NCBI GenBank assembly: GCA_029204225.1
Contig: CM055107.1
Location: forward strand, 12,444,627-12,508,626
Length of the DNA: 64,000 nt
Origin: Diphasiastrum complanatum
Lineage: Eukaryota > Streptophyta > Lycopodiopsida > Lycopodiales > Lycopodiaceae
Direction of reading: 5' to 3'
Under the pieces are notes generated by a model, which was not told where the DNA came from, ran no database searches, and was given only the letters and a program-made list of their open reading frames with translations. The position numbers and the translations under genes were made by a program. Positions 35,948 to 46,335 of the stretch are shown here, one piece after another (the stretch's first letter is position 1; each line of letters starts with the position of its first letter).

Positions 35948-37281
35948 TGTAAAATTGCTTGTCCATATCAAGAGCTTGATAGACTACAATCTCATGTCCT
36001 GTTATTTCTCCTTTCTATGCCCTTTTAATCGTATATTGCAATATCTGCATCTTGAGCAATCTAAAAGGTTGTTAAGGCAGGAGCAGTTTTCTTTTCTACA
36101 CCATCGGCGCCTTCAATTTCTGGAACAAAACTTTTACCATTTGATACAAAAATCTTTATCAACTCTTGTTGTAATCTATACACTTCATCAAGATTGTACG
36201 GGGTCGTCTGCACCCTGAGCAATCTAAAAGGTTGTTAAGGCAGGAGTAGCTTTCTTTTCTGCACTATTGGCATCCTCAATTTCTGGAACAAAACTTTTAC
36301 CATTCGATACAAAAAATTTTATCAACTCTTGTTGCAATATATACACTTCATCGGGATTGTACAGGTCAAGAGTGAACTATAATTACCAACAAGGTGGATG
36401 AGCAATTTACTAACAACGATACTAAAGAAATAAGAATTAGGATAAAAAAAATAACATATGAACAAAACACTATGAAGTAGAGAATCAAATTCTCTATGTG
36501 TATTCTTAGCTGAATTTATTTTCACATAGAAACTTTGATACTCATTTTTTATTTATTTATATTAAAAGAATGTTCAGGCTCCAATGTTGACTGCAACATT
36601 CAAAATGAGATTAAAATCAATGCCAAAAGAAATATAAACATCAAAATAAAAGCCATCAAAACTCAACTGGAAAGACTTACTTATTTTCATATGGAATGAA
36701 ATAAATTTTTGCCACTATACGGCCATATCAAAATTGGCGTCCTTTGCTTTCACTACAACTATGAAAAAAGGACTAAACATGTCTATAGACTGATATTGTG
36801 CTACAATTAATTATGGCCGACAATTGTATTTGATATTTGGACAGTTTTACTCTTTAGCTCTTCACCAAATTTTGGACCTAATCGAAAGCTTTTATTAGAA
36901 TTTGGAATAAAAAATTCTAAATAATTGTCTAGCATATCAATCTTATAGGCTAAGTAAGATTCGTATTATAATGATTGAAATCAAAATAAATCTGCCGAGG
37001 ATCATATGGGATTCTTACAAAAAGATTATGTACAAGGTTCTCAATGGATTTGGAAACAATATTTATAGATTCCTCTATTATCTTATCAAGCTCTTCTTGG
37101 GTTATATTGACCTTCATAAAAAAACCTTATGTGGAGATCGATGAGTAACAAGAGGAGAGGAAGTTGATCATGAGTCTGAAGATGTTGAATTAGTGGTCAT
37201 GATGATGCGAGGCTGTTTTGCAAGGATAACTTTCGGAGGAAGAAAAATAGCTGGCCTACGAGATCTAGATTTTGTAGCACG
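35948..37281 (-). pseudogene. Gene B of the unrecognised element, left copy (C-terminal part and basic tail)
   Basis: Minus strand. The part at 37281-37150 aligns with the basic-tail region of the right copy (shared AGCTGGCCT-CGAGATC). A further ~590 bp (37110-36540) is absent from the right copy and contains frame pieces such as DMLDNYLEFFIPNSNKSF and GPKFGEELKSKTVQISN. Then come THREFDSLLH (near 36490) and, after a splice-like gap, FTLDLYNPDEVYI (near 36365), matching FTLQPYTPD in the right copy. The histone-like part is not present: a LTR starts at 37282. Function unknown. Confidence 0.55.
36053..36380 (-). repeat. 164-bp tandem duplication inside gene B, left copy
   Basis: GAGCAATCTAAAAGGTTGTT occurs at 36054 and 36218. 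Both are followed by AAGGCAGGAG, CTTCAATTTCTGGAACAAAA or its variant, TTTATCAACTCTTGTTG and ATACACTTCATC. The duplication repeats part of the last coding exon and breaks the frame. Confidence 0.8.
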
Positions 37282-38107
37282 TGTTAGCATCTGTGCTAAC
37301 ACAGAAAAAAAATAAAAAAGAGAGAAATAAAACTCCGTGGCACGTGTTTTGTAAGTCCACGTACGAGTGTCTGTTAATAAACTTCCACCATGGCATGTGT
37401 TTGTAAGCCCATGAGTAGAAGCTTAAAAAATAATAAAATAGCTTAAACTTAGATTTAGAACTTAGACTTAGGAAACTAAGATTATAAATATTTTGTCTTC
37501 AGTTTTTCTAAGTTAAGAAACTTTGAAGTTCTAAATCCTAAGTTAGAAGTTCTAGAAAGGCTAGAAATAGATCAGTCCCATAAGTTAGTGGATACTTATG
37601 GAAGATCCTCCTTGCCATAAAAGGAGAGGTATTTGCCTTGTAAATAACACTTTTGAGATTAAGCTATCAAGTTCTCTATTTTTGAGATTATCTCTCCATT
37701 TCATTTGTGTTCCCTTTGGGAAGGTGCATAGCTAGAGGGAAGGTGCTCGGGCCTCCTCTTGCCTCCTTCTCATTGGTTTGTATTGTGGCATGTATTTTGT
37801 TGATTGATTATTAGTTAGCCGCAATCTTCCATTCTAATTCCCTTTGGGTATAGCTTCATCACCTTGCTAGTTGGGTAAGCCTTAGGAAGGTTGTTTTTTT
37901 TGTCCTCTTAGTTAGTTTCATTTCTATTTCAAGCACTAGTTGGGTAAGCCTTAGTGCTTCCGTCATTGTTTTCTATTTTTGCATTTTCGTTTGAAGCTTG
38001 GTCAAAACTTAGAAAGTGGACAATCCTCTCTATACTACACCACATCTTGAGTAGATCTAGCCAAACATTCACAAATCAGATTTACTTCCAACATCGACGC
38101 CGTTGCC
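37282..38107 (+). repeat. Ty3/gypsy-type LTR followed by a tRNA-Asp-like primer-binding site
   Basis: LTR from TGTTAGCATCTGTGCTAACA (37282) to CTTCCAACA (38093), 812 bp, with a TATA-like CCATAAAAGGAG near 37615 and TTGGGAAGGTGC-type repeats. Directly after it, TCGACGCCGTTGCC (38094-38107) is close to the TGGCGCCGTTGCC site used by tRNA-Asp-primed plant gypsy elements. No coding region follows and no second LTR was found, so it is a 5' end fragment inserted into gene B. Confidence 0.55.
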
Positions 38108-39719
38108 ACTTTTTAAGTATTTTTTACCTAGCTTTTTTTTCTTTCATTTTGTACCTCGATGTTGTGTGTTTGCTTGTTTGCCTGTCTTCTATCTTCCAAC
38201 CACAGCATGAGTCTTCTCTCCAGGTCCTACATGAGCCACGAAGCAACTTATCAAGCTGGGGGGAAACAATAAAAAAGTCAACTTGGGCATTGTCTTTGAA
38301 AAGAAGTGACCTAAGTGATTTTTTTACGAAACAAACAGGTATATCATAATTCGTCAATCCGTCTATAGCCCTAACATACCCTGATATTTGTTTTTATCAC
38401 CTCCACGAATTTTGACCATTGTCAAATTACGAGAAAACAGCCTGATATACTGTCAAAATCCCTTATTTTTCACCCAAATCTTTGTCCTAGAATTTGCCAG
38501 TTTCATTGAGGCTAGATCTCATCAAGATCAGTCCTCCATCAGTTTCGCAAATTCCATCTCAGAGATTTTGCCTGTTTTCTGTCAAGAAGTTATATTTTTT
38601 TGTTGGGAGAGAGAGGGGAAGAATTTATGACGAACACGAATGAGAAACGAACTCGAACAAGAAGCAAACGAGAAACGAACTCGAACAGAAAATGTTCGTG
38701 CACAACAGAATGAACTATACGACTCTCTCCGTAAGCATGATTACACCTATCAGAACAGCAGAACTTTAGTGATAGAAATCCCGGTCATTCTAGATTACGT
38801 AGCCAAACATTAATAGATGAAGCGCCAGAAGAATAATTTGTCACGAATAGCAAGACAATTATATGTCGTGAATGATTCGCGAAGAGCTAGACTGTGCTTG
38901 ATTGATAATTAATCACGAATGATTCACGAAAGACAAGACTAAATGTTAATCGTCTATTACCAATAAGAACAACTAGAAAGATCAGATAGAATAAATGATA
39001 AGCATAGTAATATTAACATAGATCTGAACGCAGAACAATGAACTGTATCAGATTAAGTATATCATGTATACATGTCAGTAATGCGGTAGAGCACAATATA
39101 GGAGCGGACAAAATCGCGTGCCCTACAAAGCTTATTTCAATTTGTAAAAAAAGAAATTAAACCTTAATTCTGACAAAAATAAAAAATCAATGCTCAGGGC
39201 ATCTACTTCATTTATGTCGTCTTCTCCTGCTCTCTTCATCATCTTTTACATGAATGGTGTCCAGTATATATATATATTACATAATATTAAGGTGTGCAGA
39301 TGTGAAAATACAGAGTGGATGTGCTGTCTGTAGGAGATCGTGGATGGTTGCAATCGTTGTCCAATCTGTTAGCGCAACTACATGGGATGAGCGTGAAAAG
39401 GGTGCCACATCAGCCAGTGCTGAAGTGAACGTTGGTGATGATGCGAAGAGTGCATCACTCTTACGAATGGCCTTAAGATAAGATTTAAAGGGTGCATTAG
39501 CTTTTAAGACACTTTTGACATTCTTTAAGATAGTGTCCCCTTTTCGCCTGTCACCTTAAACTGTGTAAAAACACAGTGTCGTGATTCTTTCACCTTTTCT
39601 TCGTCTGTGCGAATTTGCACATAAATATGCAGACTGCGTGACAACGTTAGTAAATATGCACCATGAATGGAGGCAGATTAAAATGGGATTTAGGAGAGCT
39701 AGAGGGAATAAACCCAACA
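38108..39719. other. LTR-like and unclassified sequence left of the minus-strand copia
   Basis: The right end is the 3' LTR of the following minus-strand copia, which starts TGTTGGGTTTATTCCC at 39719 just after its polypurine tract (39728-39720). I could not locate the LTR's other end. Short repeats of GAAACGAACTCGAAC occur near 38645-38690. No gene is visible. Confidence 0.45.
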
Positions 39720-39726
39720 CCCTTCC

Positions 39727-42118
39727 TTAATCTGGATCCATGAATGCCTTGATCTTCAGACTGAGCAATGCACAAAATCTATTGTGTGCATTAACATTGA
39801 GTGCTTTCATGAAGATGTCTACAACCATGTCCTGCATTCTGCAGTACATTAAGCTTATCTCTCTGTTGAGAACCTTGCCCCTGATGTAGTGATATCTGAT
39901 CTCAATGTGCTTACTTCTAGAATGAAATCTAGGGTTGGCCGATAAGGCAACAACACTTTGATTATCACAAAATAAAATTGTAGGGCTGTTTTGATACAGA
40001 TTGATGTCTGACAACAAATTTCTCAACCAAAACGCTTCCTTAATAGATTGAGAAGCAACAATATATTCTGCTTCAGTAGAAAAAAGTGCGATAGAGGTTT
40101 GCTTACGACTGTTCCATGAAATAGGACCGCCGTTGAAGAAGAATGTAAATCTAGATGTGGACTTACGATTGTCTGCATCTCCTCCCCAACTTGCATCAGA
40201 ATAGCCACTGAGCTGATGAAGATTGTCGTTGCTGACATCTCCATAGCAGACGCACTGGTCCATGGTAGCTCGAATATATCTCATGACTCGAATAAGAGCC
40301 TTCCAATGGGTAATGCCAGGATTAGCCATATATTGGCTGAGTGAGCTTACAACAAAAGAGATATCTGGTCTTGTACAGACCATTGCGTATATGAGAGATC
40401 CAAGCATCGATTGATATAGATATTCTCTCATCTGCTCCTCTTCTTGCTTGGTCTGGGGACATTGGTCCTTCGACAAATGCAGGCCTGGATCCATTGGTGA
40501 GTGAGCTAATTTACAATTCATCAAATTGTATCTGTTAAGAACATTGTGAAGATACCTTTATTGAGTAATATAAGTCAATCGATTTTCTCTATCTCTGTGG
40601 ATTCCAAGACAAAAATGACCTTTGCCCAGATCAGTCATGTCGAATTCTGAGAACAACATCTGTTTTGCATCTTTGACCATTTTGGTATTGTTGCTGAAGA
40701 GCAACGTATCATCAACGTACAAGGTGATGATAATGAAGGATTGCTGCACTGACCTTGAATAAACGTTGCAATTAGCAGTGCTTGGTTTGAATTCTTGTTC
40801 AATGAAGAATGTGTTGATTCTCTGAAACCAAGCTCTGGCAGATTGTTTTAAGCCATACAATGCTTTGTGGAGTTTACACGCATGATTCTTCATGTCTTCC
40901 AAAACGTATCCTTCGGGATGGATCATGTAGATATCTTCTTGTATGACTATGTTCAGATAGGTTGTTTGTGCATCAAGTTGATGTACTTCGAGGTCGGCAG
41001 CTGCAGCATAAGACAAGAGCATTCGGGTCGACGAATGTTTGACGACTGGACTAAAAGCCTCAGTGTAGTCGACATTCGGGATCTGGGTGAATCGTCGTGC
41101 TACTAGTCTAGCCTTCCTTCGATCAATTGCTCCGTTGGTATTATATTTGATCTTAAAGATCCATTTGCAATCGATAGTATTGCAGCCAATAGGAGCTTCG
41201 ACTAATGACCATGTTTGATTCTTGATCAGAAAGGAATACTCTCTGTCCATGGCTTCTCTCCAGAGATCAGAGTCTGGTTGGCTAAGTGACTCTTCGACTA
41301 TCGTCGGTTCCTGCATTAAGAGACAAGCAAATTCAGGAGTATAACTTGTGGGCTGTGTGTGCACTTGGGTTGATCTTCTGAGAGGATTCAACTGATGAAC
41401 CGCTCCTGGGACTTGTTGCTGGGTAGCAGCAACATCTTTGTCTGATTCGCTGTCTCGTAGTGGGTCGACAATAGACACGCCTGAGTTAGAAGCTCGGACT
41501 GTCGTGTCAATGGTAGGAGATGTAAGTTCTTCTTGAGCAATATCCTTGCCTTTGAGGTTGACGAACTGATCCTTGATAAAGACTGTATCGCGACTATACA
41601 AGATTTGTTAGGTGTCAAGATTGTACAGCTTGTAGGTGTTATCAGACAAATTATATCAGATCAGGATGGTTTTGAGACCTTGGAAGTCCAATTTCTTCCT
41701 TGTGTCTTTTGGGATCTGCGCATAGGCAATGCACCTGAACACTCTTAGGTTCTTCAAAGAAGGCTTAGAGCCTATCCACACCTCAGGGGGTGTCTTGTCT
41801 GAGAGGGCCTTGGTCGAACATTTGTTCTGGGACATAAGCTGCAATGGAGATAGCTTCAGCCCAGAATCTCTTGGGCAATGATGCATGCGATAACATACAC
41901 TTAGCAGATTCGACCAGAGTACGGTTCTTCCTCTCAACTAAGCCATTAGACTGAGGACTGTAAGGAGTGATGAATTGCTGCTCAATGCCTTGACTTTGGC
42001 AGTACTCCTTAAACTCGACAGAGATATATTCTCCACCGTTGTCTGACCTTAGGGCCTTGATCATCCTTCTAGTCTCCTTTTCTACACGCTCCTCAATAGT
42101 AAAGCCAATGTATGTCAA
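39727..42118 (-). mobile_element. Ty1/copia pol: integrase, reverse transcriptase, RNase H
   Basis: Minus strand. Integrase core from LRSDNGGEYIS to YSPQSNGLVERKNRTLVE (42030-41920), VFRCIAYAQIPKDTRKKL, then RT: CKWIFKIKYNTNGA, RRKARLVARRFTQI, the active site LYVDDTLLFSN intact near 40710, FDMTDLGKGHFCLGI, and RNase H: GSLIYAMVCTRPDISFVV, GYSDASWGGDADNRKS, SKHIEIRYHYIRG near 39910. Only two stops break about 2.2 kb (near 41610 and 40558), so it is younger than most neighbours. Gag, protease and the integrase start are missing at 42118, where a different element begins. Confidence 0.95.
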
Positions 42119-42123
42119 GAGGA

Positions 42124-43079
42124 ACAACTTTCTTCTAACTCAAGCAAAGAGGGAAAACACTCTAGCTGCTGCTTTTGTTTGTGTAGAAGATTGTTTTAAT
42201 GCTACTGATAATAATTCTAAAGTTGTGATAGATTCTGGAGCTACTGCTCATATCATCTCTAATAGAGCTATGTTGTCTAGTTATTCTCCTAATTACACTC
42301 AAAGATATGTCATTTTAAGAGATGGTAGTCAACATGGTTCTCAAGACTCAGAAGCTCAAATGCTGCTTGATAAAGTGGCTTCACAAGTTAATTGTATGCA
42401 GGATGCAATGCAAGAGGAATTTTGTGAGGAGTCGTTTGCATCAAATTGTGTGCAAGATATATGCATGCAACATGGTTCTCAAGATGAGAAACCTCTAATT
42501 ATTGTTTTGCAGGAAGACTCTCAAAAAGAGGAGTCTCAATTATGCAAACAAGTAGATCCTCATAAAGAGGATACTGTTTTTACTTCCATACAAAAAGAAA
42601 ACTTCATGACTTGCATGCAAGAAGATCCTCAGCAGGAGTTGCTCATTGCTATCAGACAAGAGATTTCTCAAGATGAGAAATCAAATTTTAATGAAGTTGT
42701 TTGCCACCCAAATCAGCCAGTTGCTTTCCCTCTATCAAATCTTGTTTATGAATTGCAGCATGCAGGAGAATTGCAGCATGTAGGGGGAGCACAAATCATG
42801 TTTCAGATTCCAAATGGTTCAATATGTCTATCAAATTGCCTTGGAGATGTAGCTTTGAAGACCTTTGTGCAAGAACCATATATAGCTGAATATGTTTATG
42901 AAGTTAAAGGAGACAGAGATCTCAAATGGCTTCAACTTGGTGCTGATCAACCTGTTTTTTCCTTGGAGAAAGAGGACTCCAAATTCCACTTAGTTGGTTG
43001 TTGCCTAGATACTTTTTTTGAACAATTGTATATGCAGCTCCAGTTTGAAGAAACACCATTGTTTGATGATGGTGGTTAA
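42124..43079 (+). CDS. Retroelement ORF: copia-type protease motif fused to a Gln/Glu-rich region
   Basis: Open for about 318 codons to TAA at 43077. The start looks like gag end (LTQAKRENTLAAAFVC), then VVIDSGATAHIISNRAM carries the aspartic protease active site of copia elements. From about 42330 the sequence becomes rich in Gln, Glu, Ser and Asp with loose repeats (QHGSQDSEAQ, QHGSQDEKP, EDPQQE, EDSQKEES), ending LQFEETPLFDDGG. Integrase and RT are absent, yet PPT and LTR follow directly. This is a non-autonomous element whose single ORF is uninterrupted amid heavily broken neighbours. The 5' end and any gag are lost at 42118-42123. It is not a host protease by context. Confidence 0.6.
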
Positions 43080-43170
43080 TGTCTACCTACATTGTTATGT
43101 TTCTAATCCCCATCACATGCATGTTCAAGAAACATCGGGAGGCATTAGGGGTTATTTATTTAATAGGTTT

Positions 43171-44164
43171 AAGGGGGAGTTGTTGAAATATAAACCTAGT
43201 TAAATAAATAAAACATAGCACGGTTTTATTTGGAGGCCAAAGTTTTTAAGGCCCAAATAATCTTAGGCAAATTTTTTAGTACAAACTCGTGGAGGGCCTT
43301 CTTGCATGATGATGCCACTTGTCCACTTGAGTTTGGTAGACCCCCATGCATATGTGCATGGGGGAGAAAAAGTTAGTTTGCCAAATATCCTAGTTTGCAT
43401 GCGACATGCAAGTTGCATGCATGACAAATTAGGCACATGCAATTAGACATGCAAGTTGCCACCTAACTTGGACACTTGGCAATAGCATGCAAACATACAT
43501 CATTTCTTATAAATAGAACCTCCACGATTTGGAGGAGTGTGATTTCTGGAATAATCCTCCATTTTTCATCATTGTGTTGTCTCCATCTCAAATTGTGTAG
43601 TAGCTCGCAGGTGGATCTGATCAGGAGTTTTGCTAGTTTCTCCCGCTCCTCTCATCAGATTTTGATGAGGACAGTTGCATATTGATCCTTGGAGGAAAGT
43701 GATACCATTCCTATGCTTTCTAGCTTCAATTAAATTGTTTTCATGACCAGAACAACCATCATTCAGATCTGATTGGATGCTGGATCTGATTTGTTTGTTC
43801 CTTCATTTCTCCACAGTGGATAGTCAGAATTGAATCAAATCAATTACACAAGATTTCTACTGCATAGGCTCTATCATTCCTTATGAATAGAAGCAATCAG
43901 AAGTCAAACTGATTTTTCCATTTGCATGTGCAAGTACTAGTCCATGCATGTTTTATGCATGCCTCTAGAATTCTTCAAATTTCTTGCATGTTTTCACATT
44001 TGCTTGCATGTTGATTGCATGTCACTGCATTTGCTTGCATGTTGATTGCATGTTCCTGATTCTGATCTATTTTGAGTTGTAGAAGACCATCAAGGATTCC
44101 TAGGTTGGTAAACCTCGATTTAACAATCCTTTCTATCTCTATCTCTATTTTCAATTCTATAACA
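43171..44164 (+). repeat. Polypurine tract and 3' LTR with dense RY motifs
   Basis: PPT AAGGGGGAG (43171-43179) precedes the LTR starting TGTTGAAATATAAACCTAGT at 43181 and ending CTATAACA at 44164 (984 bp). TATA box TATAAAT is at 43508-43514. CATGCA or TGCATG, the RY core bound by plant B3 factors such as ABI3 and FUS3, occurs about 19 times by eye, clustered at 43350-43490 (upstream of the TATA box) and 43920-44055. Confidence 0.75.
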
Positions 44165-44524
44165 AACTAATACTCCCGAATGCATACTAGCTTGCAATTC
44201 GTCTGGCCCTCCCATTTTGCGCTTGAAATCGATATCTGTTGCTATTATTTTGTCAACTCTTTTTTTTTCCAGTAATATTTTTAGCAATGTCTAATTCTGA
44301 TTCTAGTCTGCTGAGTTTTTTGCATAAATTTTGTATTACTGAGAATATAGACTATTTCAAAACACGTTTCTCCCTTTTTCTTTTTGTTCTTTCTTCTATC
44401 ACAAATGGTCCTTGTGTGGAAGCATTTTCTAAGATTTATCTCTAATTTAAGTCTCTGTTCAATATGGCCAAATCTCAGAATAAAGACATGATTTATTATT
44501 AGAACTTGGTGAACCTTGATAGGG

Positions 44525-46141
44525 TCAGCATGGAATATTTTCTAATTTACCTGAAAGCTTATTGTCTTTTTTGATTTTAACATGGCCTTTATGTAAGCCT
44601 ACTTTAGACAATACATTCTCTAATCTAGATATGACTTGTTTCAAACTGACTTGGTATTCTCTGCAAACAAGATGTGAAGATATATTATTATTTTGATTAT
44701 ACACATCTTTGCATGCAATGTACACATATGAACATTATGAATAGGAATCGGTAGTACCAGTTTTCAATTTGGATCTTCTTGATCTCTTGATATTCATGTA
44801 CTCCTTTTCAAGTCTTTTGTTGTCTTCATATAGTACAAATAAAGATGCTTAGATTTAGCTCTATGGGATACATTGAGCATACATTTTAATGTCTTCAGAT
44901 CTCTTGCTAAACACTGAGTGGAACTCCCTCCATGTGATTTTTGATGATGGCAAGATATGAAGTTCTACTAAATATCCATGAGAGAATGCCATGGTCTTCT
45001 TTCAACACCTATAAGAGAAATAGAAAAATTTGTTTTAGCACACTGTAAGAATCGAGAAGATAATCCTTATTGAATCTATAAAGGAACTACTATACTTGAA
45101 AAGCTGCCAACCACCAAATATCATTTTCTGATTGAACACTAAAGTTGAGGCTTTCTTGTGAAAAAATGACAGAATCTAGCTTGAGTATTTTGCATATCCT
45201 TGTATATATGAAAATCTCATATGTGTGGAGCATGTTCCCACGTGTGGAAAGTAGTCATAATCATGTTAGATCTATGTTGTTTTAGGGGTACTTGAAATTT
45301 TGTAGACATCTATCTACATGTTAGTAGGAGATAGGGCCAATATTGACTTTAGACGCAAAATGGAAAAGTAAACATGTAAAGTCATGATTAGGCCAAAATT
45401 AGGATTTTGCGGCTCGAGCTAGGTAGGCTTGTTACATTTGTCATGATGAGGTTGGATGTGTGACACTTCCCTATGTGTTGGCATGAGAGCTAGTGACCAA
45501 TCAAAAGCTAGAAATCCACCAAATTGGTCCAATCAAGTTTGAGAGTCAATATGTCACTAAGCCAATCATGTTTAGAGGAGGAAAAGAAGGAGTCCAATCA
45601 TGTTTCACTCCCCTTGATCTCTAGTTGCTACTTAAATGTGTCTTAGATCAATTCTAATGAGTTTTTTTTAGAGTTAGTGAGATTTCTACATTTTTGAATC
45701 ATATTGGATTCTCTCTCTACCCGAGGCTTGATAGTTGGATTCTCTCTCAACCGAAGAGCAAGGACTTTTCATACTTAGTTTTTTTCAAGTACTAGTCTCC
45801 ACACATGTGCATGTACTTGCTTGATGGTTTTATGCATGTAATCAAGTGCTCTTGCCTTAGTTTTTTGAGATAGATCTTGATTATCAATCTATACTTTATC
45901 TTTGTGCAATCACTAAGTCGTAGGAGATCATTATCACACATTAGGATAGTCCCACATGTGTGAAATTCAACACTTTTGAGTGTTTTGAATTTGAATGTGC
46001 TCCATTCATAATCGTAAGTCTAACTCTTTCCATTTTTTGTCCCTTTATAATCTTAGATGCATCTAATTTGAAAAAAATTATCAACTTGTTATTCACATTC
46101 TCATTTGTAATATCGTAAAATTCTATGATGAATGTTGTCAT
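44525..46141 (-). pseudogene. Gene C (transposase-like) of the unrecognised element, left copy, split by an LTR
   Basis: Minus strand, parallel to 62654-64000. From the right: KIIKGQKMERVRLTIMNGAH (near 46060; right copy has ...RVNLTIMNGAL), then after the insertion at 45967-45164 the part matching the SWIF-R-SY-A-IKNHMEGVPL segment, then ISRLENVL-KVGLHKGHVKIK near 44600. It keeps 10 bases that the right copy has lost near the last motif. It lacks the stretch that codes for GFGTFNIEWHLAED in the right copy, including a candidate catalytic Asp. It is therefore dead. Confidence 0.6.
45164..45967. repeat. Probable solo LTR inside gene C, left copy
   Basis: Comparison with the uninterrupted right copy (63900-63960) shows about 800 extra bases here, beginning near TGTGAAAAAATGACAG and ending near GAAATTCAACA. 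Flanks are CTTTC and CTTTT, a possible imperfect 5-bp duplication. CACATGTG/CACGTGTG stretches near 45238 and 45955 relate it to the LTR at 6577. No internal coding sequence. Confidence 0.6.
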
Positions 46142-46165
46142 TGATTAATGTCAATACATTTGTTC

Positions 46166-46335
46166 AATGCAAAAAATCCAACGTAGAGCCTCACAAAATA
46201 TGTATACAGAATACTTGAGACTCTCCAAAGCTGGAGATGTCAATCAGTTGGAGCTCAAAGCTCTTTGTGTGCAAGAAACAAGCCTGTCGTTCGATGCAAA
46301 AAATCCAACATAGAGCCTCACAAAATATGATAATT
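46166..46335. repeat. Direct repeat, ~128-bp spacing
   Basis: ATGCAAAAAATCCAACGTAG followed by AGCCTCACAAAATATG at about 46167 recurs at about 46295 with one or two changes. It lies just right of the gene C remnant. Meaning unknown. Confidence 0.7.
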
